Assembly: GCA_964472545.1 (NCBI GenBank)
Contig: CAYYNP010000153.1
Location: 1 to 23,365, forward strand
Source: CAYYNP01 sp964472545
Lineage (GTDB): Bacteria; Planctomycetota; Planctomycetia; Pirellulales; Thermoguttaceae
Reading direction: 5' to 3'
Length of the DNA stretch: 23,365 nucleotides
The position numbers were made by a program, and so were the translations under genes. Shown one piece after another: positions 20,176-23,365 of this stretch (its first letter is position 1; the number at the start of each line of letters is the position of its first letter). The notes under the pieces were generated by a model. That model was not told where the DNA came from, searched no databases, and was given only the letters and a program-made list of their open reading frames with translations.

Positions 20176-21675
20176 ATGACCAGATCGCTGCTTGTCGTGC
20201 TTACCACCATGCTTCTGCCCGTCGCCGCGCCGGCGGCCGACTTGCAGCCGCTGCTGCGGACCGTCGACCTCAACGTCGGCCAACGGGCCGAGGTCGAGCT
20301 GTGCAACGGCAAGACCGTTACGGTGAAGCTCCTTTCGCTTGACGAAACCCGCGATACCGTCTGCGACGCCGTGCGGCAAGCCCGGGTCGAGGTCGAGGTC
20401 GACGGCCGCAAGGTCACGCTCACTTCGGCTTATTACAACCTGCCGGTGACCGTCGGCGACGTGCAGATCGACTGCGCGGTTACCAAGGGCTGCACCCGCG
20501 GCAGCAAGGCCAACGTTTGGGCACTGGATACCGACGCCCGGCTGAGGCTCTGGCCGGCCGGCTCGCCGTGGATCCGACCGGGCACGTTCGTCTATCCGGC
20601 CAAGTGCCGCTGGTTCAGCAGCGATACGCAGATGGCCAACGATCCGGTCTACGTCGACGGCGGCGAGATCCCCGGCAAGACCTCGATCTACTATCACTAC
20701 GGGCTCGACATCGGCGGGGCCGAAGAACAGGTCGAGGTGATCGCAGCGACCGACGGGCAGGTCGTTTCGGCGGCGGGGGAGACCTTCGAGCCGGACCGCC
20801 AGCCGCCGCCGGTCAAACCCCGCTACGACGTGGTCTACATCCGCGACGGGCGCGGCTGGTACTACCGCTATAGCCACCTGCACACGATCGACCCGGCGAT
20901 CAAACCGGGCGCGAAGGTGAAGATGGGGCAGCCGCTCGGCCTGCTGGGCAAGGAGGGGGGCAGCGGCGGATGGTCGCACCTGCACTTTGACGTCTCGGCC
21001 GTGCAGCCCAGCGGACGTTACGGGATCGTCGAGGGCTACGCCTTCTTCTGGCAGGTCTATCACGCACAATACAAGACGGAGCTGCAAGCCGTCGCCCGGC
21101 CGCATCACGTGGCCTGGACCGGCGAGCCGGTCACGCTCGACGCCAGCCGCTCGTGGAGCCAACAGGGTCCCGGCCATATCGCCCGCTACGAGTGGCTGCT
21201 GCACGGCGGCAAGAAGGCAGCCACGCAGAAACTCACCCGCCGCTACGCCAAGGCCGGATGCTACAGCGAGATCCTCAAAGTGACCGACGCCGACGGCCGG
21301 ACCGATTACGACTTCGCCGTGGTGCAGATCGTCGACCGCGAACATCCCGAGTGGCGGCCGCCGTCGATCCACGCGGTCTACTATCCCACGCTGGGCATCT
21401 CCGCCGGCGACGAAGTGACGTTCAAGGTCCGCTCGTTCCGTATTGCCGCCGACGACGGCCACGAAGAGTGGGACTTCGGCGACGGCAGCCCGACGGTGAA
21501 GGTCCGTTCCGACGGCAACGCCCAGGTCCACGCCGCAGACGGCTACGCGGTGACCACACATCGCTACGAGAAGCCCGGCCATTATCTGGTTCGGGTGCAG
21601 CGGACGAACCATCGCGGACAGACGGCGACGGGGCGGTTGCACGTGAGGGTGGGGGAGGGGAAGGACGAGGGATGA
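20176..21675 (+). CDS. Secreted M23 metallopeptidase with PKD-like domains
   Basis: 499-residue exported protein with signal peptide (1-21, ending APAAD). An N-terminal domain (about 22-135) of unclear type is followed by an M23/LytM domain (about 165-285). HYGLD carries the H174-xxx-D178 metal pair; SHLH (233-236) and SHLHFDV (267-273, H268/H270) complete the zinc site and catalytic His. M23 enzymes cut peptidoglycan cross-bridges or elastin-like peptides. Two PKD-like beta domains follow: GEPVTLDASRSW...YEW (about 310-392) and GDEVTFKV...WDFGDGSP (about 405-492), usual for surface attachment. GGGAGAAG just before ATG 20176 is the probable ribosome binding site. The last residues (EGKDEG) and the TGA stop come from a tandem 14-bp repeat, so the natural end may have been replaced. 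The gene lies beside hldE but is separated by paired hairpins. Confidence 0.9.
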   Translation: MTRSLLVVLTTMLLPVAAPAADLQPLLRTVDLNVGQRAEVELCNGKTVTVKLLSLDETRDTVCDAVRQARVEVEVDGRKVTLTSAYYNLPVTVGDVQIDCAVTKGCTRGSKANVWALDTDARLRLWPAGSPWIRPGTFVYPAKCRWFSSDTQMANDPVYVDGGEIPGKTSIYYHYGLDIGGAEEQVEVIAATDGQVVSAAGETFEPDRQPPPVKPRYDVVYIRDGRGWYYRYSHLHTIDPAIKPGAKVKMGQPLGLLGKEGGSGGWSHLHFDVSAVQPSGRYGIVEGYAFFWQVYHAQYKTELQAVARPHHVAWTGEPVTLDASRSWSQQGPGHIARYEWLLHGGKKAATQKLTRRYAKAGCYSEILKVTDADGRTDYDFAVVQIVDREHPEWRPPSIHAVYYPTLGISAGDEVTFKVRSFRIAADDGHEEWDFGDGSPTVKVRSDGNAQVHAADGYAVTTHRYEKPGHYLVRVQRTNHRGQTATGRLHVRVGEGKDEG

Positions 21676-21701
21676 AGGACGAGGGATGAAGGATGGGGAA
21701 T
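21660..21701 (+). repeat. 14-bp purine-rich tandem repeat supplying the M23 stop codon
   Basis: GAAGGACGAGGGAT at 21660-21673 and 21674-21687, then the diverged GAAGGATGGGGAAT at 21688-21701. The M23 TGA (21673-21675) spans the junction of units 1 and 2. Composition resembles the repeat at 12354-12443. Confidence 0.85.
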
Positions 21702-21727
21702 GGGGGGCTTTGCGATTGCCATTGATG

Positions 21728-21806
21728 CTAGCCGGGGGCGGAAGCCCCCGGAGAGTTGAGAGCTATCGAGAACGCCAACCTTCCGGGGGCTTCCGCCCTC
21801 AGCTAG
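21728..21806. repeat. 25-bp inverted repeat with self-folding arms
   Basis: Arms 21728-21752 and 21782-21806 are inverted complements at 23 of 25 positions, 29 bp apart. The left arm alone folds as CCGGGGGC-GGAA-GCCCCCGG. The repeat lies between the M23 and ceramidase-like genes. Confidence 0.88.
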
Positions 21807-21882
21807 GACGTCCGTAGTCGCGGCCTTTACGATGACTGCCACCAGCACCGGCCCCTAACTCTTCCAGATAAGGAGATGAATC

Positions 21883-23265
21883 ATGCAACGACGGCAATGG
21901 CTCGCAGTGGCTTTCGTTCTGATCGCCGTGGGCTCGACGGCGGCGTACTCCCCGGCGGCCGAGCAGCCGTCGTGGAAGGCCGGCACGGCGCAGAAGAAGA
22001 TCACGACGAAACTGCCGATTTGGCTGGCCGGCTATGGCCATCGCGATCGTCCGGCCGAGGGGACGCTGCACGACTTGTGGATCAAGGTCCTCGCGTTGGA
22101 ATCGGAGGGGGGAGATCGCGCCGTGCTGGTGACCAGCGATCTGCTGGGGTTTCCACGCGGCATGTCGCAGACGATCTGTGCGGACCTGAAGAAACGTCAC
22201 GACCTGGACCGCTCGCAGATCATGCTCACCTGTTCCCACACGCACACCGGCCCCGTGCTTCGCGATGCCCTGTACGATATCTATCCGTTGGACGACCGGC
22301 AGCGGACGTTGATCGACATGTACTCGGAGGCGCTGGAGAAGACGGTCGTCGCCGCGGTCACCGAAGCCCTGGTGTATTCGAGACCGGCGACGCTCTCGGC
22401 CGCCGAAGGGCAAACGGACTTCGCCGTCAACCGCCGCAACAACCGCGAGAGCGAAGTGCCCTCGCTAAGGGAGCAAGGCAAAGAGTTGAAGGGGCCGGTC
22501 GATCACGACGTGCCCGTGCTGGCGGTCCGCTCGCCGAAAGGGGCGTTGCGGGCGGTGGTCTTCGGCTACGCGTGTCACGCCACGACGCTGAGTTTCTATC
22601 AATTCTCCGGCGACTACCCGGGCTTCGCCCAGATCGAGCTTCAGCGGCGGCATCCGGAAGCAGTGGCCATGTTCTACGCCGGGTGTGGGGCCGATCAGAA
22701 CCCCATTCCTCGCCGCTCCGTCGAGTCGTGTCGGCAATACGGCCAGCGGTTGGCGGTGGCGGTCGACGAAGTGTTGGAGAAGCCGATGCGGCCGGTCGAA
22801 TCGGAGTTGCGCATGGCGTTCGAGACGATCGAACTCGACTTCCAAGGACCGCCCACTCGCGACGAACTCAACGCGGCGGCAGCCGGCGGCGGATATCGGG
22901 CTCGCTGGGGTAAGCGGCTGCTAAAGCAGTTGGACTCCGGCGTGCCGTTCGACAAGAGCTATCCGTATCCGGTGCAGGTCTGGCGGCTGGGCGGCAAGCA
23001 GCTTTGGATCGCGCTGGGCGGCGAGGTGGTCGTCGACTATCCGCTGCGTTTCAAGGCCACGTACGGCCCGACGACCTGGACGGCCGGATACAGCAACGAC
23101 GTGATGGCCTACATCCCCTCGGATCGCGTTTGGCAGGAAGGCGGCTACGAGGCCGGCGCGTTCGAGGTTTACGGCCTGCCCACGACCCGTTGGGCGCCCG
23201 GCGTGGAAAAGCGAGTGGTCGACGCCGTGCAGCGGTTGGTCAAGCAATGCGGCGGTAGCCGATAA
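21883..23265 (+). CDS. Secreted neutral/alkaline ceramidase-family protein
   Basis: 460-residue exported protein with signal peptide (1-26). The core matches the N-terminal domain of neutral (non-lysosomal) ceramidases, zinc amidases that split ceramide into fatty acid and sphingosine. WLAGYGHRDRPAEGTLHDLWIKVLAL (47-72), SHTHTGP (118-124) and YACHATTL (229-236, H232 a likely zinc ligand), SGDYPG (242-247) and YAGCGADQNP (265-274) are all typical. True neutral ceramidases are about 650-750 residues; this one lacks the extra C-terminal immunoglobulin-like part. It belongs to the shorter planctomycete/bacterial branch, whose substrate is usually untested. Start ATG 21883 has TAAGGAGAT at 21869-21877, a strong site. 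Its TAA stop is completed by hairpin element D3. The gene appears monocistronic. Confidence 0.9.
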   Translation: MQRRQWLAVAFVLIAVGSTAAYSPAAEQPSWKAGTAQKKITTKLPIWLAGYGHRDRPAEGTLHDLWIKVLALESEGGDRAVLVTSDLLGFPRGMSQTICADLKKRHDLDRSQIMLTCSHTHTGPVLRDALYDIYPLDDRQRTLIDMYSEALEKTVVAAVTEALVYSRPATLSAAEGQTDFAVNRRNNRESEVPSLREQGKELKGPVDHDVPVLAVRSPKGALRAVVFGYACHATTLSFYQFSGDYPGFAQIELQRRHPEAVAMFYAGCGADQNPIPRRSVESCRQYGQRLAVAVDEVLEKPMRPVESELRMAFETIELDFQGPPTRDELNAAAAGGGYRARWGKRLLKQLDSGVPFDKSYPYPVQVWRLGGKQLWIALGGEVVVDYPLRFKATYGPTTWTAGYSNDVMAYIPSDRVWQEGGYEAGAFEVYGLPTTRWAPGVEKRVVDAVQRLVKQCGGSR

Positions 23266-23287
23266 AGCCGCGACCGGTGGTCGCGCC
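23264..23287 (+). repeat. Dispersed hairpin family D, copy D3, completing a stop codon
   Basis: 24 nt identical to the start of D1: AAAGC, CGCGACC (23269-23275), GGT, GGTCGCG (23279-23285), CC. The first two A's complete the TAA of the ceramidase-family gene, exactly as D1 does for hldE. Confidence 0.88.
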
Positions 23288-23305
23288 GGAATCCTGTTCA
23301 CGTCC

Positions 23306-23339
23306 GGTGCCATGCCCACGCTTGCGTGGGCATGGCACC
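23306..23339. repeat. Perfect 15-bp stem hairpin at right edge
   Basis: GGTGCCATGCCCACG (23306-23320), loop CTTG, CGTGGGCATGGCACC (23325-23339). It is a different family from the other repeats. It may act with D3 as a 3'-end structure. The final 26 bp show nothing. Confidence 0.88.
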
Positions 23340-23365
23340 CGAAATGCAGGGATGATAATCGGCGT

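Noticed and set aside
19996..21642. 548-codon open frame on the minus strand
   Set aside because: Antisense to the M23 gene; open because of high GC at third codon positions; no recognisable domain.

Overview
The window reads as the chromosome of a planctomycete, most likely a Pirellulales-type bacterium. This is inferred from gene content, not from a marker gene. The signs are high GC, secreted DUF1080 protein, Cys-type sulfatase and ceramidase-like protein, a Tat-exported aldo/keto-reductase-like protein, PEP-CTERM exported proteins, heptose synthesis (Gram-negative envelope), and dispersed hairpin repeats of a kind common in planctomycete genomes. No rRNA, tRNA or CRISPR was seen.

Layout. 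113-2845 (+): tightly packed operon of a Tat-signal aldo/keto-reductase-like protein, a small tetraheme cytochrome c and the chromate transporter ChrA. 2846-3307: non-coding, rich in inverted repeats. 3308-6568 (-): three PEP-CTERM genes. One is an in-frame tandem fusion of two PEP-CTERM proteins with an internal sorting signal running straight into a second signal peptide. Two of the genes share an upstream sequence block. 7030-8472 (-): secreted sulfatase. 8473-8810: hairpin-rich divergent intergenic region. 8811-9635 (+) and 9732-10352 (-): two convergent genes for secreted beta-sandwich proteins, separated by a pair of inverted hairpin elements. 10470-12309 (-): BadF-type amino-sugar kinase overlapping murQ; divergent from them, 12499-14004 (+), a sodium:solute symporter. 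Together these look like a MurNAc/GlcNAc salvage unit. 14100-14612 (+): small membrane protein with a Cys4 zinc-ribbon-like tail. 14615-15508: a RAYT (REP-associated transposase) gene bracketed by its probable REP hairpins. 15574-17487 (+): selB. 17517-17606: perfect 33-bp inverted repeat. 17802-18170 (+): small basic protein of unknown function. 18522-20027 (+): hldE. 20176-21675 (+): M23 metallopeptidase with PKD domains. 21883-23265 (+): secreted neutral-ceramidase-family protein.

The most unusual layer is not protein coding. At least nine families of short hairpin or purine-rich repeats sit in the gaps. Two families carry a GTAG foot before the hairpin, the known RAYT recognition feature. 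Stem sequences change in a base-paired (covarying) way while loops and flanks stay fixed. Many elements touch, or supply part of, the stop codon of the gene they follow. The strongest candidates for something undescribed are this stop-codon-linked hairpin network around a resident RAYT, and the PEP-CTERM double protein, which looks like a two-product polyprotein. Both are readings of one sequence and need comparison with related genomes.
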